Origin: Novosphingobium sp. FKTRR1
GTDB taxonomy: Bacteria; Pseudomonadota; Alphaproteobacteria; Sphingomonadales; Sphingomonadaceae
Length of the DNA: 64,000 nucleotides
Reading direction: 5' to 3'
Assembly (NCBI RefSeq): GCF_020404405.1
Contig: NZ_JAIZDA010000006.1
Coordinates: 124,001-188,000, forward strand
Part shown: positions 44,369 to 53,572 of the stretch, piece after piece
Numbering within the stretch: position 1 is the first letter of the stretch
Layout of the letters: each line of letters starts with the position of its first letter
The notes under the pieces: generated by a model
Seen by the model: the letters and a program-made list of their open reading frames with translations, nothing else
Told to the model about the DNA's origin: nothing
Database searches by the model: none
Translations under genes and position numbers: made by a program

Positions 44369-45973
44369 ATGCGCCTGACCCGGTTGTCCGCGCTTGGCCA
44401 AGATTGGTCCGCCGACCCAGAGGCGATGCCCACGCCGCGCAAATTCCTGATTTTCGGACTGATGGCGTTTGGTCAGTTTCTCGCCCTGTTCGACATTCAG
44501 ATCGTGTCCGCTTCGCAGCGCGATGTTGCTGCCGGGCTGGCGGCGGGCGGGGACGAGATCAGTTGGGTGCAGACCGCCTATCTGATGGCGGAACTGGTGA
44601 TGATCCCGCTGTCGGGCTTTCTGGCGCGTGCCTTGTCCACCCGCTGGCTGTTCGTCGCGTCCTGCGCGATGTTCACGCTGTCCAGTCTGCTGTGCGGCCT
44701 GTCATGGTCGATCGGCTCGATGATCGCTTTCCGCGCCCTGCAGGGCTTTACCGGCGGGGCGATGGTGCCGCTGGTGTTCGCAGTGGGGTTCCGGCTGTTC
44801 ACCGGCAAGGAGCGGGCGCTGATCCCCGCCATCCTCGGCACGGTCAGCGTGCTGGCGCCCGCGCTCGGACCGTCGGCCGGGGGGCTGATCACCGAAGCGC
44901 TCGACTGGCGCTGGCTGTTCTTCGTCAATGTGCTGCCCGGCCTTGCCATCGCGTCGGCCTGCGCGGTCCTGCTGCGCATCGATCATGCCGATCCGGCGAT
45001 GCTGCGCCGGATCGACTGGCCGCATTTCGTGTCGATGGCGGTGTTTCTGGCGGGCCTTGAGTACGTGCTTGAAGAAGGGCCGCGCCACGACTGGCTGGGG
45101 GACCAGACCATCGCGATCGCCGCCTGGACAGCGCTTGTCGGCTTCGTTCTGTTCATGGAGCGAGCGCTGTTTTCGCCGAGCCCGGTAGTCTCTTTGCGCC
45201 CGTTCCGCCGACCGCTGTTCGCCTTTGCCTGCTTGTTCAACCTGGTAATCGGCTTTGGCATGTACGCCTCGATCTACCTTGTGCCGGTCTATCTGGCGCA
45301 AGTGCGCGGCTTCAGCGCGCTGCAGATCGGACAGACGGTGTTCGTGGTTGGCGCGGCGCAACTGGCCTCGACCGTGGTGGCTGCCAGCCTGTCGCAGCGG
45401 ATCGATGTGCGCTGGATGATCGCGGTCGGCCTTTCGCTGTTTGCCTACAGCCTGTGGATGACGTCCTCGATCACCAGTCAGTGGGGCTTTTATGAACTGC
45501 TGATGCCGCAGCTGGTGCGCGGATTTGCCCTGATGTTGTGCATCGTGCCTGCGGTGAACATGGCGTTGAGCGGGGTTGCGCCGCAGGATCTTGGCGCGGC
45601 CTCGGGTCTGTTCAACCTGATGCGCAATCTGGGCGGGGCGATCGGTATCGCCGTGGTCAACAGCTGGCTGATGGACGACACGCGCATTGCCGCTGCGCGC
45701 CTGTCCGAGGCGCTTGGCCATTCGGGCCGCGCCGCAGGCGATGCGCTGTCCACGCTGGCCGCGCGAATGAGCACGGTCAGCCCCGATCCTGACCACGCCA
45801 GCGCGCTCGCTTCGGCCACGCTGGGCCGACTGGTCGGGCGCGAGGCGCTGGCCATGGGCTTTGACGACGTTTTCCGCGTGATGGCGTGGATGTTCATCGG
45901 CGCGCTCGTGCTCGTGCCCTTTTGCAGGCTGATGCCCGGAGCGCCACCGCCGCCGCCCGATGCGGCTCATTGA
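44369..45973 (+). CDS. MFS multidrug efflux pump, DHA2 family (EmrB-like)
   Basis: A 534-residue 14-helix proton antiporter. FGQFLALFDIQIVSASQRDV near residue 33 is the DHA2 first-helix motif, then WVQTAYLMAELVMIPLSG and the motif C-like region GPSAGGLITEALDWRWLFFVN. It pairs with the divergent EmrA-like protein and the TolC-like protein just downstream. Start ATG 44369 after AGAGGGA; the frame is open upstream but unlikely to be translated. Confidence 0.93.
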   Translation: MRLTRLSALGQDWSADPEAMPTPRKFLIFGLMAFGQFLALFDIQIVSASQRDVAAGLAAGGDEISWVQTAYLMAELVMIPLSGFLARALSTRWLFVASCAMFTLSSLLCGLSWSIGSMIAFRALQGFTGGAMVPLVFAVGFRLFTGKERALIPAILGTVSVLAPALGPSAGGLITEALDWRWLFFVNVLPGLAIASACAVLLRIDHADPAMLRRIDWPHFVSMAVFLAGLEYVLEEGPRHDWLGDQTIAIAAWTALVGFVLFMERALFSPSPVVSLRPFRRPLFAFACLFNLVIGFGMYASIYLVPVYLAQVRGFSALQIGQTVFVVGAAQLASTVVAASLSQRIDVRWMIAVGLSLFAYSLWMTSSITSQWGFYELLMPQLVRGFALMLCIVPAVNMALSGVAPQDLGAASGLFNLMRNLGGAIGIAVVNSWLMDDTRIAAARLSEALGHSGRAAGDALSTLAARMSTVSPDPDHASALASATLGRLVGREALAMGFDDVFRVMAWMFIGALVLVPFCRLMPGAPPPPPDAAH

Positions 45974-45984
45974 TGGAGATGACC

Positions 45985-47367
45985 ATGCGTTTTTCGATGT
46001 CGACCAAGGCCATGCTGCCGGTCCTGGCAGTTCTGGCGGTGGCGGGCACACCAGCCCATGCCGCGTCGCCCTCAGGTCCGGCGACGCCGTGGTGGCACGC
46101 CTTTCACGACGCCACGCTGGACGAGGCGGTGGATCGCGCGCTGGCTGGCAATCTTGACCTTGCCGCCGCCGCCGCCCGCATCGAGCAGGCGCGTGCCATG
46201 GCCAAGAGCGCAGGCGCCGCGCTGCTGCCCTCGGTCACGTTGGGTGCCTCTGCCGAAGCAGCCAGCCAGTCGCTGAATACGCCGTTTGGCGCGGTTTCGC
46301 AGGCGTTGGGCCTGTCGCGGGGATACGATCTGTATCAGGTCGGTCCTTCGGCCCAGTGGGAGATCGACTTGTTCGGCGGGCTGTCGGCCCGCCGCCGGTC
46401 AAGTCTGGCGCAGGCAGGCGCCACGGTGGCCGAGGCAGATGCAGCGCGGCTGGCTGTGGTGGCCGAAACGGCTGACACCTATCTGCGACTGCGCGGGTTG
46501 CAGGCGCGGCTGGACTTTGCTCGCCAGCAGCAGAAGCTCAGCGCCGATCTTGCGGCGCTGGTGCGCCAGCGCGCCGGACAAGGTTTGGCCAGCGACCATG
46601 ACGCCAACCGCGCCGAAGCCGCCAGCGCTGCCGCCTCTGCCGCGATTTCGCCTCTGCGCAGCGCGATTGCGGTCGAGATCGATCGGCTGGGCGTGCTGAC
46701 GGCAGGCGATGCAGCATGGCGCGACCGCTTGCAGGTGGCAGGCGAGATTCCTGCCGCGCTGGAGCCAGCGCTCGATGCCGATCCGGCGCGGCTGATGCGC
46801 CGTCGCCCGGACCTTGCCGCCGCCGAACAGCGGGTGCAGGCCGCTCGCGCCAATGTCGGGGCCGCCCGGTCGGAGTACTACCCGCATCTCTCGCTGGGCG
46901 GGTTGATCGGCCTGGCCAGCCTTGGCACCGCGTCGCTGACATCAGGCGATGCGGTTACCGCGCAGGGCGGGGCGACGCTGCGCTGGCGCTTGTTCGATTT
47001 CGGCCGGGTCGATGCCGAAGTGGCCAGCGCGCGCGGGCGCGAGCATGAGGTGCTAGCGCTGTGGCGGCAGGCCGCGCTGAGTGCGAGTGCGGAAGTCGCC
47101 GATGCCATCGCGGCGCTGGCCGAAGGGCGAAACGAACAGGCCGAACTGTTGCGACAAGTGGCGCTGTTGACCAAGGCGCGCGATCAGGCGCGGGCCGCCT
47201 ATCGCGAGGGCGCGATCGCATTGATGGATGTGCTGACGGCTGATGCGGCGCTGGTTACGGCCACCGACCGGTTGACCGCCAATCGCGCGGGCCTTGCGCG
47301 GGCCTCGGTTGCCGCAGTACGCGCGATGGGCGGCGGATATGGAAGCGAGGGTACCGATCATGGCTGA
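45985..47367 (+). CDS. TolC/NodT-type outer-membrane efflux protein
   Basis: A 460-residue outer-membrane factor with a signal peptide (MLPVLAVLAVAGTPAHA). Two outer-membrane efflux repeats have long helices (LDLAAAAARIEQARAMAKS; ARLMRRRPDLAAAEQRVQAA). There is no lipobox Cys, so it is not lipidated. Completes an EmrAB-TolC set. Three candidate ATGs; 45985 has GGAG at six bases. The TetR gene overlaps its end. Confidence 0.9.
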   Translation: MRFSMSTKAMLPVLAVLAVAGTPAHAASPSGPATPWWHAFHDATLDEAVDRALAGNLDLAAAAARIEQARAMAKSAGAALLPSVTLGASAEAASQSLNTPFGAVSQALGLSRGYDLYQVGPSAQWEIDLFGGLSARRRSSLAQAGATVAEADAARLAVVAETADTYLRLRGLQARLDFARQQQKLSADLAALVRQRAGQGLASDHDANRAEAASAAASAAISPLRSAIAVEIDRLGVLTAGDAAWRDRLQVAGEIPAALEPALDADPARLMRRRPDLAAAEQRVQAARANVGAARSEYYPHLSLGGLIGLASLGTASLTSGDAVTAQGGATLRWRLFDFGRVDAEVASARGREHEVLALWRQAALSASAEVADAIAALAEGRNEQAELLRQVALLTKARDQARAAYREGAIALMDVLTADAALVTATDRLTANRAGLARASVAAVRAMGGGYGSEGTDHG

Positions 47368-47986
47368 CAAGAGTGCCCACAAGGCCAAAGTGCGGGCGCG
47401 CATCCTCGACGAAGCCGCCGCCGCGCTGCGCAGTGGCGGAACCGAGGGGCTGAGCGTCGCCAACCTGATGAAGCGCGCCGGGCTGACCCATGGCGGCTTC
47501 TATGCGCATTTCGAGAACCGCGACGATCTCGTGGCGCATGCGGTCGAACGCATGTTCGAGGACAGCGCGGGCCTGTTCACACGGCTTCTGCCGTCAGGGG
47601 CTGGCCCGGCCGAACTTGGCGCACTGGTGGACAGTTACCTGTCCGAAGCCGCGATGCGGCGACACGATCGCGGGTGTCCCTTGCCCTGGCTTGCGGGCGA
47701 GGTGCCGCGTATGCCGCCCGCAGCACAAGCGCGCTTCCGCCAAGGCATCGACCGGATGCGTTCGGCCATCGCAAGCGTGTTGCAGGCCAACGGGGTTGCG
47801 GAAGGGCAGGCGCAGGCCAGCGCGGCCTCGGCCGTTGCGGAGATGGTCGGCGCCATGGCGCTGGCCCGCGCGATGGGCGAGGGCGAGGATGCGGTTGCCA
47901 TGCTTGCCGATGCGCGACGGGCGATCAGTCAGCGGCTTGGGGCAACGCCGTCCGGCACCAGCGTTGCAACGCCGATGCCGGGCTGA
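47360..47986 (+). CDS. TetR/AcrR family regulator
   Basis: A 208-residue repressor. The N-terminal helix-turn-helix is ILDEAAAALRSGGTEGLSVA, then RAGLTHGGFYAHFENRDDLV. The ligand-binding part follows the TetR_C group with FTRLLPSG and GCPLPWLAGEV. It is last in the MFS-OMF operon, overlapping the outer-membrane gene by eight bases, and most likely represses the efflux genes. Confidence 0.9.
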   Translation: MADKSAHKAKVRARILDEAAAALRSGGTEGLSVANLMKRAGLTHGGFYAHFENRDDLVAHAVERMFEDSAGLFTRLLPSGAGPAELGALVDSYLSEAAMRRHDRGCPLPWLAGEVPRMPPAAQARFRQGIDRMRSAIASVLQANGVAEGQAQASAASAVAEMVGAMALARAMGEGEDAVAMLADARRAISQRLGATPSGTSVATPMPG

Positions 47987-48000
47987 CGCATCCGGACGCG

Positions 48001-48519
48001 TTATCCGCCCTTGCGCTGGCGTTTCAGCAGCGCGACCTGATCGCTCGCCTGCTTTTCCATCGCGCGCAATTCGTCGATGGTCTGTTCCAGCGCCGCGCGC
48101 TGCTTTTCCAACTGAGGCAGGCGCAGGCGGATCTGCGTCAGTAGATGCTGCATTTGGCCAAGTTGGGTGGGATCGGCATCATACAAATCAAGGAAGGCCT
48201 TGATCTCGCGGATCGAGAAGCCCAGCCGCTTGCCGCGCAGGATCAACTGCATCCGCGCCACCTCGCGCCGCCGATAGACCCGCGTGTTGCCCACGCGCGC
48301 AGGCTCGATCAGTCCCTTGTCCTCATAGAACCGCAAGGTGCGGTGCGTGACGCCAAGCAGCGTCGCCACATCCTGAATGCCTTGCAGCGCGCCATTGTTG
48401 CCGTGTTCATCGTCAAGCGGCAGCGCGGTGTCGTCCGTATCGGGCACCGCTGCGTCGTCGCTATGCTGTTGCAGACTGGCTATGGCCTGTTCCCCCGCTT
48501 TGTCCTGTTCCCTGCGCAA
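48001..48519 (-). CDS. MerR family regulator
   Basis: A 172-residue MerR-type regulator. The DNA-binding domain starts at about residue 47 (IQDVATLLGVTHRTLRFYED, then KGLIEPARVGNTRVYRRREV), followed by a coiled-coil (LPQLEKQRAALEQTIDELR). The N-terminal 45 residues are acidic and unusual. No ATG is available: the frame can only start at TTG 48519 or an internal GTG near 48447. It sits directly downstream of the fatty-acid genes, and MerR proteins of this type control fatty or branched-chain acid degradation elsewhere. Confidence 0.8.
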   Translation of the reverse strand: MRREQDKAGEQAIASLQQHSDDAAVPDTDDTALPLDDEHGNNGALQGIQDVATLLGVTHRTLRFYEDKGLIEPARVGNTRVYRRREVARMQLILRGKRLGFSIREIKAFLDLYDADPTQLGQMQHLLTQIRLRLPQLEKQRAALEQTIDELRAMEKQASDQVALLKRQRKGG

Positions 48520-48592
48520 AGGGACCAGATCGCAATGGATTGATCAAGCGGGATTATGGGTGATGATCCGACATGTTTGGGAAAGGTCGCCA

Positions 48593-50266
48593 TCACGACG
48601 CGGCACTGCGCGCACGTTCTTCTTCGACCAGTTCCTTCTTCGACAGCTTGCCCACCATCGTGCGGGGCAGAGCTGCACGGATCTCGACTTCACGCGGAGT
48701 TTCGATCTTGCTGAGGTACTGGCCCAGGAACGTGCGGATCTCCTCAGCCGTGGCCGTCTGGCCGTCGTGCAGCTTGACGAACAGCTTGGGGCTTTGCCCG
48801 CGATAACGGTCGGGCACGCCGATGGCGATCGCCTCTTCCACCGCCGGGTGGCGATAGGCGGCTTCCTCGATCGTGCGCGGGTAGACGTTGTAGCCGCTGC
48901 ACAGGATCAGATCCTTCAGCCGGTCGACCAGGAACAGATAGCCGTCTTCGTCAAGATAGCCGATGTCGCCGGTGCGCAGTGCGCCGTCGACAAAAGTCGC
49001 GGCGGTCTCGTCGGGCTTGTTCCAGTAACCGGCCATCACTTGCGGCCCGCGCACGCAGACTTCGCCGCGTTCGCCTTGCGGCATGATGCGCTCGGGCGCG
49101 TCGGGGTCACGGATTTCGAGCACCGTGCCGGGGAAGGCGGGGCCGCAACTGTTTTCCTTGATGACGCTGCCGTCCACCGGGTTGCAGGCGACGATGGGGG
49201 AGGCCTCGGTCAGGCCATAGCCCTCGCACACTTTGCCACCGGTCAGTCGTTCGAAGGTGGTGCGCACATCGAGCGGCAGCGGCGCGCCGCCCGAGATGCA
49301 GGCATACAGGCTCGACAGATCGGGCATGCGGTCGGCCGAAAGGGCGTTCATCGCGATGAAGATCGTCGGCACGCCAAAGAACATCGTCGGCTTGGTCCGG
49401 CGAATCGTGGCGAGCACCGCGTCCATCTCGAAGCGTGGCAGCATCACCAGTTCAGAGCCGACCCGCACCGAGAAATCGAGCACGGCGGTCAGCGCGAACA
49501 CGTGGAAGAACGGCAGCACCGCCAGCGTACGCTGGGGGCCGTGCAGCACGTCGCCGACGTGCTCGCGCTGTTGCAGCGCATTGGCGGTGAGGTTGCGGTG
49601 TGTCAGCATTGCGCCCTTGGGCGTGCCGGTGGTGCCGCCGGTATATTGCAGCACCGCCAGATCGTCGGGCGTCACCGACACCGGTGCAAACGGCGGTTCG
49701 TGGCGCAGCAGTTCGGCATAGCGGACATGGCGTCCATCATTGCGAAACGGCGCGCGTTCGGCCCGCTTGAACAGCCGCCAGCCCAGTGCCTTCAACCGGG
49801 GCAGCACGTCGGCCATCTGGCACAGCACGACGCGCTCGACCGAAGTCTTGTCGAGCACGGCCAGCACTTTGGCGTGAATTTCAGCCACATCGGGCACCGC
49901 GATCATGCGGGCGCCGGAATCGCGCAAGTGGTGGGTCAACTCGTGCTCGGTATAGAGCGGGTTGAGGTTCACCACCACCGCGCCGATCTTCATCGCTGCG
50001 AAGTAGAGCACGATGTAGAAGGGGGTGTTGGGCAGGCACAGCGCCAGCCTGTCGCCCTTGACCAGCCCCTGATCCTGAAGCCCGCGCGCGGCGCGGTCGA
50101 TCAGGCGGCCGGTCTCTCCCCAGGTCCACTTGCGACCGAGGAAATCCATCCCCGGCCGTTCGGCAAAGTCGCGCACCGTCGCGTCGATCAGTTCACCCAG
50201 CACCATCGGTGGTGGTTCGAAGCCAGCAGCAGACTGGTCAGGGCGGGTGATCGAAGCGTCTTGCAT
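48593..50266 (-). CDS. fadD: Long-chain fatty-acid-CoA ligase
   Basis: Activates fatty acids to acyl-CoA using ATP. ANL-superfamily enzyme of 557 residues: LQYTGGTTGTPKGAMLTHRN (ATP/AMP motif), EGYGLTEASPIV, RTGDIGYLDEDGYLFLVDRL and the hinge/fatty-acid motif RLKDLILCSGYNVYPRTIEE. The catalytic Lys is in TMVGKLSKKEL. It lies between the FadL porin and MerR genes. Confidence 0.93.
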   Translation of the reverse strand: MQDASITRPDQSAAGFEPPPMVLGELIDATVRDFAERPGMDFLGRKWTWGETGRLIDRAARGLQDQGLVKGDRLALCLPNTPFYIVLYFAAMKIGAVVVNLNPLYTEHELTHHLRDSGARMIAVPDVAEIHAKVLAVLDKTSVERVVLCQMADVLPRLKALGWRLFKRAERAPFRNDGRHVRYAELLRHEPPFAPVSVTPDDLAVLQYTGGTTGTPKGAMLTHRNLTANALQQREHVGDVLHGPQRTLAVLPFFHVFALTAVLDFSVRVGSELVMLPRFEMDAVLATIRRTKPTMFFGVPTIFIAMNALSADRMPDLSSLYACISGGAPLPLDVRTTFERLTGGKVCEGYGLTEASPIVACNPVDGSVIKENSCGPAFPGTVLEIRDPDAPERIMPQGERGEVCVRGPQVMAGYWNKPDETAATFVDGALRTGDIGYLDEDGYLFLVDRLKDLILCSGYNVYPRTIEEAAYRHPAVEEAIAIGVPDRYRGQSPKLFVKLHDGQTATAEEIRTFLGQYLSKIETPREVEIRAALPRTMVGKLSKKELVEEERARSAAS

Positions 50267-50308
50267 GGAGCGGACCTGCCGAACGGTAAGAGGATCTGGG
50301 ACGGTTGA

Positions 50309-51607
50309 TCAGAAGCGGATGCGGGCTCCAAGCGATGCAATCAGCACGCTGGGCGAACGCACCGTACCGTTGACCAGCACCGGCGTCTGTGCGGGTGTTC
50401 CCACATAGGCGGCGGTCGTGCGGTTGATCGCCGCTTCGCTAAGCGTCAGGTAATTCGCCGCCGCGTTGATCTGGATCGCCTTGGTCAGCTGGTGGGTTGC
50501 ACCAACAGCAAAGGTCCAGCGATCCGAATCGGGAACGCGCGCGTCGCGGTCGGTATCGCGCACCGGCGCAAGGTCACGCTGCACGCCGCCCCGCACCGTC
50601 CAGCGCGGGCTGAGCGCCACATCGACACCACCGGCATAGCTCCAGGTGTTGCGATAGTTTTCCGGGATCGCGGTGTTCAGCGGGCTGCCAAGGCGGATCG
50701 CATCGAACTTGGCCCAGCCAAAGCGCACGACCTGCCCGTTGAGCGTGATTGCATCGTTCAGCTTGACGCGGCCGCCGAAGCCGAGCTGCCAGGGCGTGGT
50801 GAAGCGCGCGTTGGCGGCGATGGTGGCGTTCTTTGCCGCCAGCGGGCCGAGCAACCCGCTGATCACCAGCTGGCCGTCGAGGTGATGGGTGATCGCCGAC
50901 TTGTAGCTGACGCCAAGGCTGAAACGCGGAGCGACGTATTGCGCGCCCAGCGTATAGCCGACGTCCCAGCCCTTGCCCGAAAGCTGCTGCTGCCCGTCGG
51001 GCAGGGCGGCAAGCAGGTTGGGCAGGGCGTTGCCAAGGTTGGCGGTGGTGTGTTCGACGTTGAGCGCCGCACCCAGATTGATCCGGTTGGCCAGTTGCAC
51101 CGCAACGCTCGGCTGGATGTCGATCGTGCGCAGACGGGTGGTCAACGTGGAATAGCGGGCCCAGCTCGTGGCCGGGTAGCTGGTGGTGAAGTTGTACGGA
51201 GCGCTGATGGCAAGGCCCACGGCCAAACCATGGCCCAGACCGTGCGCGATCGCACCTGCCGGAACGACGCCGTTGTCGATCGGGTTGCGGGTGGCATCGC
51301 CGCCGACCAGCGCGGGCTTCTGGCCCGGCCGCACGATCAGCGTGCCGTTGTCGACCACGTTGGCGCGTGGGCGGATCGCGGTTGCGCTGATCGCGGCATC
51401 GCCGCCTTCAAGGCCACCGATCGCAGCGGGGTTCCACCACAGGCTTTCGACGCCCTGATCGGCGACTTCGCCCGAGTTGGCACGGCCGGTGGCCTTGGTC
51501 GATTGTTCCTGAATATAGAACCCTGCGGCCAGCGCGGGGCTGGCCAGCACCGTCAAGGCCGCGCTGGCAAGAATCACGGAAAGGGCGCGGGGGGCGCACT
51601 GAAACAT
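50309..51607 (-). CDS. fadL: FadL/TodX-type outer-membrane fatty-acid transporter
   Basis: A 432-residue outer-membrane beta-barrel with signal peptide (ILASAALTVLASPALA). The mature end AGFYIQEQSTKATGRANSGE matches the FadL hatch, and SLWWNPAAIGGL is a family signature. The C-terminus ends in LIASLGARIRF, with the terminal Phe of barrel proteins. Brings long-chain acids or aromatic hydrocarbons across the outer membrane; it precedes fadD in the same direction. Confidence 0.9.
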   Translation of the reverse strand: MFQCAPRALSVILASAALTVLASPALAAGFYIQEQSTKATGRANSGEVADQGVESLWWNPAAIGGLEGGDAAISATAIRPRANVVDNGTLIVRPGQKPALVGGDATRNPIDNGVVPAGAIAHGLGHGLAVGLAISAPYNFTTSYPATSWARYSTLTTRLRTIDIQPSVAVQLANRINLGAALNVEHTTANLGNALPNLLAALPDGQQQLSGKGWDVGYTLGAQYVAPRFSLGVSYKSAITHHLDGQLVISGLLGPLAAKNATIAANARFTTPWQLGFGGRVKLNDAITLNGQVVRFGWAKFDAIRLGSPLNTAIPENYRNTWSYAGGVDVALSPRWTVRGGVQRDLAPVRDTDRDARVPDSDRWTFAVGATHQLTKAIQINAAANYLTLSEAAINRTTAAYVGTPAQTPVLVNGTVRSPSVLIASLGARIRF

Positions 51608-51657
51608 TCAAATTCTCCTGGTAATCAATCGCTTGGGTTTAAACGTTGTCGTGGTGG

Positions 51658-52086
51658 TCAGCGGATGCGCTTCCACACCTGGCTTTTGCACAGTGGCCAG
51701 ACGATGCAGCCCTTGAGCTTGAGCGTATCGGCATCGCCGATGGTGATCGTGCCGCTGTAGGTGCCGCCATCTTCGGGGTTGTAGACCGAACCGCCGTCCC
51801 AGCCGTTCGCGCTGCGGGTAAAGCCGCTGAGCATCAACAGGCCCTTGATCGGGCGGTTGCGCTGGTCTGCGGCCTTGTTGCGAAAATCGCGCATGTCCGG
51901 GTTGGTGCGCAAGTTTTCAGAATCGACCAGCCGACCGCAGATCGAACTGCCGCAAGCGGTGATCTCGACCACGCCGTGGCGAGTCGCTGTGGCCCAGCGT
52001 CCGATGGCATCCTCAGGCTTTGCGGCGACCGGCGCAGCAACGGCAAGTGACAGGGCAATGGCGATAAGTGATGGAAATGCCTTCAT
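51658..52086 (-). CDS. DUF2147 exported protein
   Basis: A 142-residue protein with signal peptide (LIAIALSLAVAAPVAA). The family's GRWAT..., VVEITACGSSICGRLVD and VYNPEDGGTYSGTITI are visible, with the end GCIVWPLCKSQVWKR. Several relatives lie next to fatty-acid transport genes. Four cysteines could form disulphides. Function unknown. Confidence 0.88.
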   Translation of the reverse strand: MKAFPSLIAIALSLAVAAPVAAKPEDAIGRWATATRHGVVEITACGSSICGRLVDSENLRTNPDMRDFRNKAADQRNRPIKGLLMLSGFTRSANGWDGGSVYNPEDGGTYSGTITIGDADTLKLKGCIVWPLCKSQVWKRIR

Positions 52087-52435
52087 TTTTTATCATCCTC
52101 GACCCGAACGGGTGTTCCGGCTTGGAGCACGGTAACAGACCCTGTCCGCCAGTACCAAGACCAGCGACGACTCCGTATATGCATCAGATTTTGATTGACG
52201 TATAGGGAAAGTTGGGCACCATTAGGATCAATTGCGGCGGTTCGTCTGATTCCGGTGTCGGCTCGACCTGGAGCGGGGTGTCCGCAGCAACCCGCAAGCC
52301 GCCTTCGCGCGTTTGCGAACTGGTTCGCCTGCGGATGGCCGATTGAAGTTTCTGCCCGTCTGTCACTTTTTGTCCGCCTGCCGATTTTGTCCGCCTGCCA
52401 CTTTTTGTCCGATTGTCATTTCTGAAGGATGCGTG
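52087..52435. other. Divergent gap between DUF2147 and thiolase genes
   Basis: 349 bases without a gene. It must carry promoters in both directions. A TTGACG (52195-52200) has no good -10 partner. The only structure seen is a repeat tract at 52361-52411. Confidence 0.6.
52361..52411. repeat. Degenerate 17-18 bp tandem repeat upstream of the thiolase gene
   Basis: TTTTGTCCG recurs at 52368, 52385 and 52403 within about 17-18 base units that read (C)AC/GATTTTTGTCCGCCTGCC. It sits 25-75 bases before the thiolase start, outside any gene. Confidence 0.7.
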
Positions 52436-53572
52436 ATGCCCCAAGCCGTGATTGCCGGTTATGCCCGTTCGCCGTTCCATCTTGCCGGTAAGGGCGCTCT
52501 GGCCCGCACCCGCCCCGATGACCTTGCTGCCAGCGTGGTTAACGCGCTGGTCGCCCGGACCGGGGTCGATCCGCAGGCGATCGAGGATCTGATCGTCGGT
52601 TGTGCCTTTCCCGAAGGCGAACAGGGCTTCAACGTCGGGCGCCTGATCGGGCTGATCGCCGGCTTGCCGCAAAGCGTCGGCGGGATGACCGTGAACCGCT
52701 TCTGCGGATCGTCGATGAGCTCGGTGCATTATGCCGCCGGCCAGATCGCGCTGGGCGCGGGCGAGGTGTTCATTGCTGCGGGCGTCGAAAGCATGAGCCG
52801 GGTGCCGATGATGGGCTTCAACCCGTTGCCCAACCCGGAACTCGCCAAATCGAGCGCGGCTTATATCGGCATGGGTGACACTGCCGAAAACCTTGCCAGC
52901 CGCTATGCCATCAGCCGCGCCGCGCAAGAGGAGTTCGCGCTGGAAAGCCAGGCCAAGGCTGCAGCGGCGATCGCAGGCGGACGCCTTGCCGACGAGATCG
53001 TGCCGATCGCGACCAAGGCCGGGCTGGTCGACAGCGACGGCTGCCCGCGTCCCGGCACTACGGCTGAGGGTCTCGCCGGGCTCAAGCCCGCGTTCAGCGC
53101 CACCGGCACGGTGACGGCGGGCACGTCGTCGCCGCTGACCGACGGCGCCAGCGCGGTGCTGGTGACCAGCGAGGACTATGCCCGCGCCCATGGCCTGCCC
53201 ATTCTGGCGCGCATCCGCAGCACCGCCATTTCGGGTTGCGGGCCCGAGATCATGGGCATCGGTCCGGTTGAATCGAGCCGCAAGGCGCTGGCCCGTGCAG
53301 GGATCACTGTCGCCGACCTCGATGTGATCGAACTGAACGAGGCGTTCGCCAGCCAGTCACTGGCCTGCATCGCCGACCTCGGGCTCGATCGCGCGAAGAT
53401 CAACCTCGACGGCGGCGCGATTGCGCTCGGCCACCCGCTTGGCGCCACCGGTGCGCGCATCGTCGGCAAGGCTGCTGCGCTGTTGCAGCGTACGGGCGGC
53501 CGCTTTGCCCTCGCCACGCAGTGCATCGGCGGCGGGCAGGGCATCGCCACCGTGCTGGAGGCCGTACGATGA
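52436..53572 (+). CDS. Acetyl-CoA acyltransferase (3-ketoacyl-CoA thiolase)
   Basis: Last step of beta-oxidation. It has 378 residues; the nucleophile is C90 in NRFCGSSMSSVHYAAG. NEAFASQSLACIADLG, GGAIALGHPLGATGARI and the second Cys in ATQCIGGGQGIA complete the site. It starts at the ATG at 52436 after GAAGGA and overlaps the next gene by four bases (ATGA). With the FadN-like protein it forms the trifunctional beta-oxidation unit. Confidence 0.94.
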   Translation: MPQAVIAGYARSPFHLAGKGALARTRPDDLAASVVNALVARTGVDPQAIEDLIVGCAFPEGEQGFNVGRLIGLIAGLPQSVGGMTVNRFCGSSMSSVHYAAGQIALGAGEVFIAAGVESMSRVPMMGFNPLPNPELAKSSAAYIGMGDTAENLASRYAISRAAQEEFALESQAKAAAAIAGGRLADEIVPIATKAGLVDSDGCPRPGTTAEGLAGLKPAFSATGTVTAGTSSPLTDGASAVLVTSEDYARAHGLPILARIRSTAISGCGPEIMGIGPVESSRKALARAGITVADLDVIELNEAFASQSLACIADLGLDRAKINLDGGAIALGHPLGATGARIVGKAAALLQRTGGRFALATQCIGGGQGIATVLEAVR

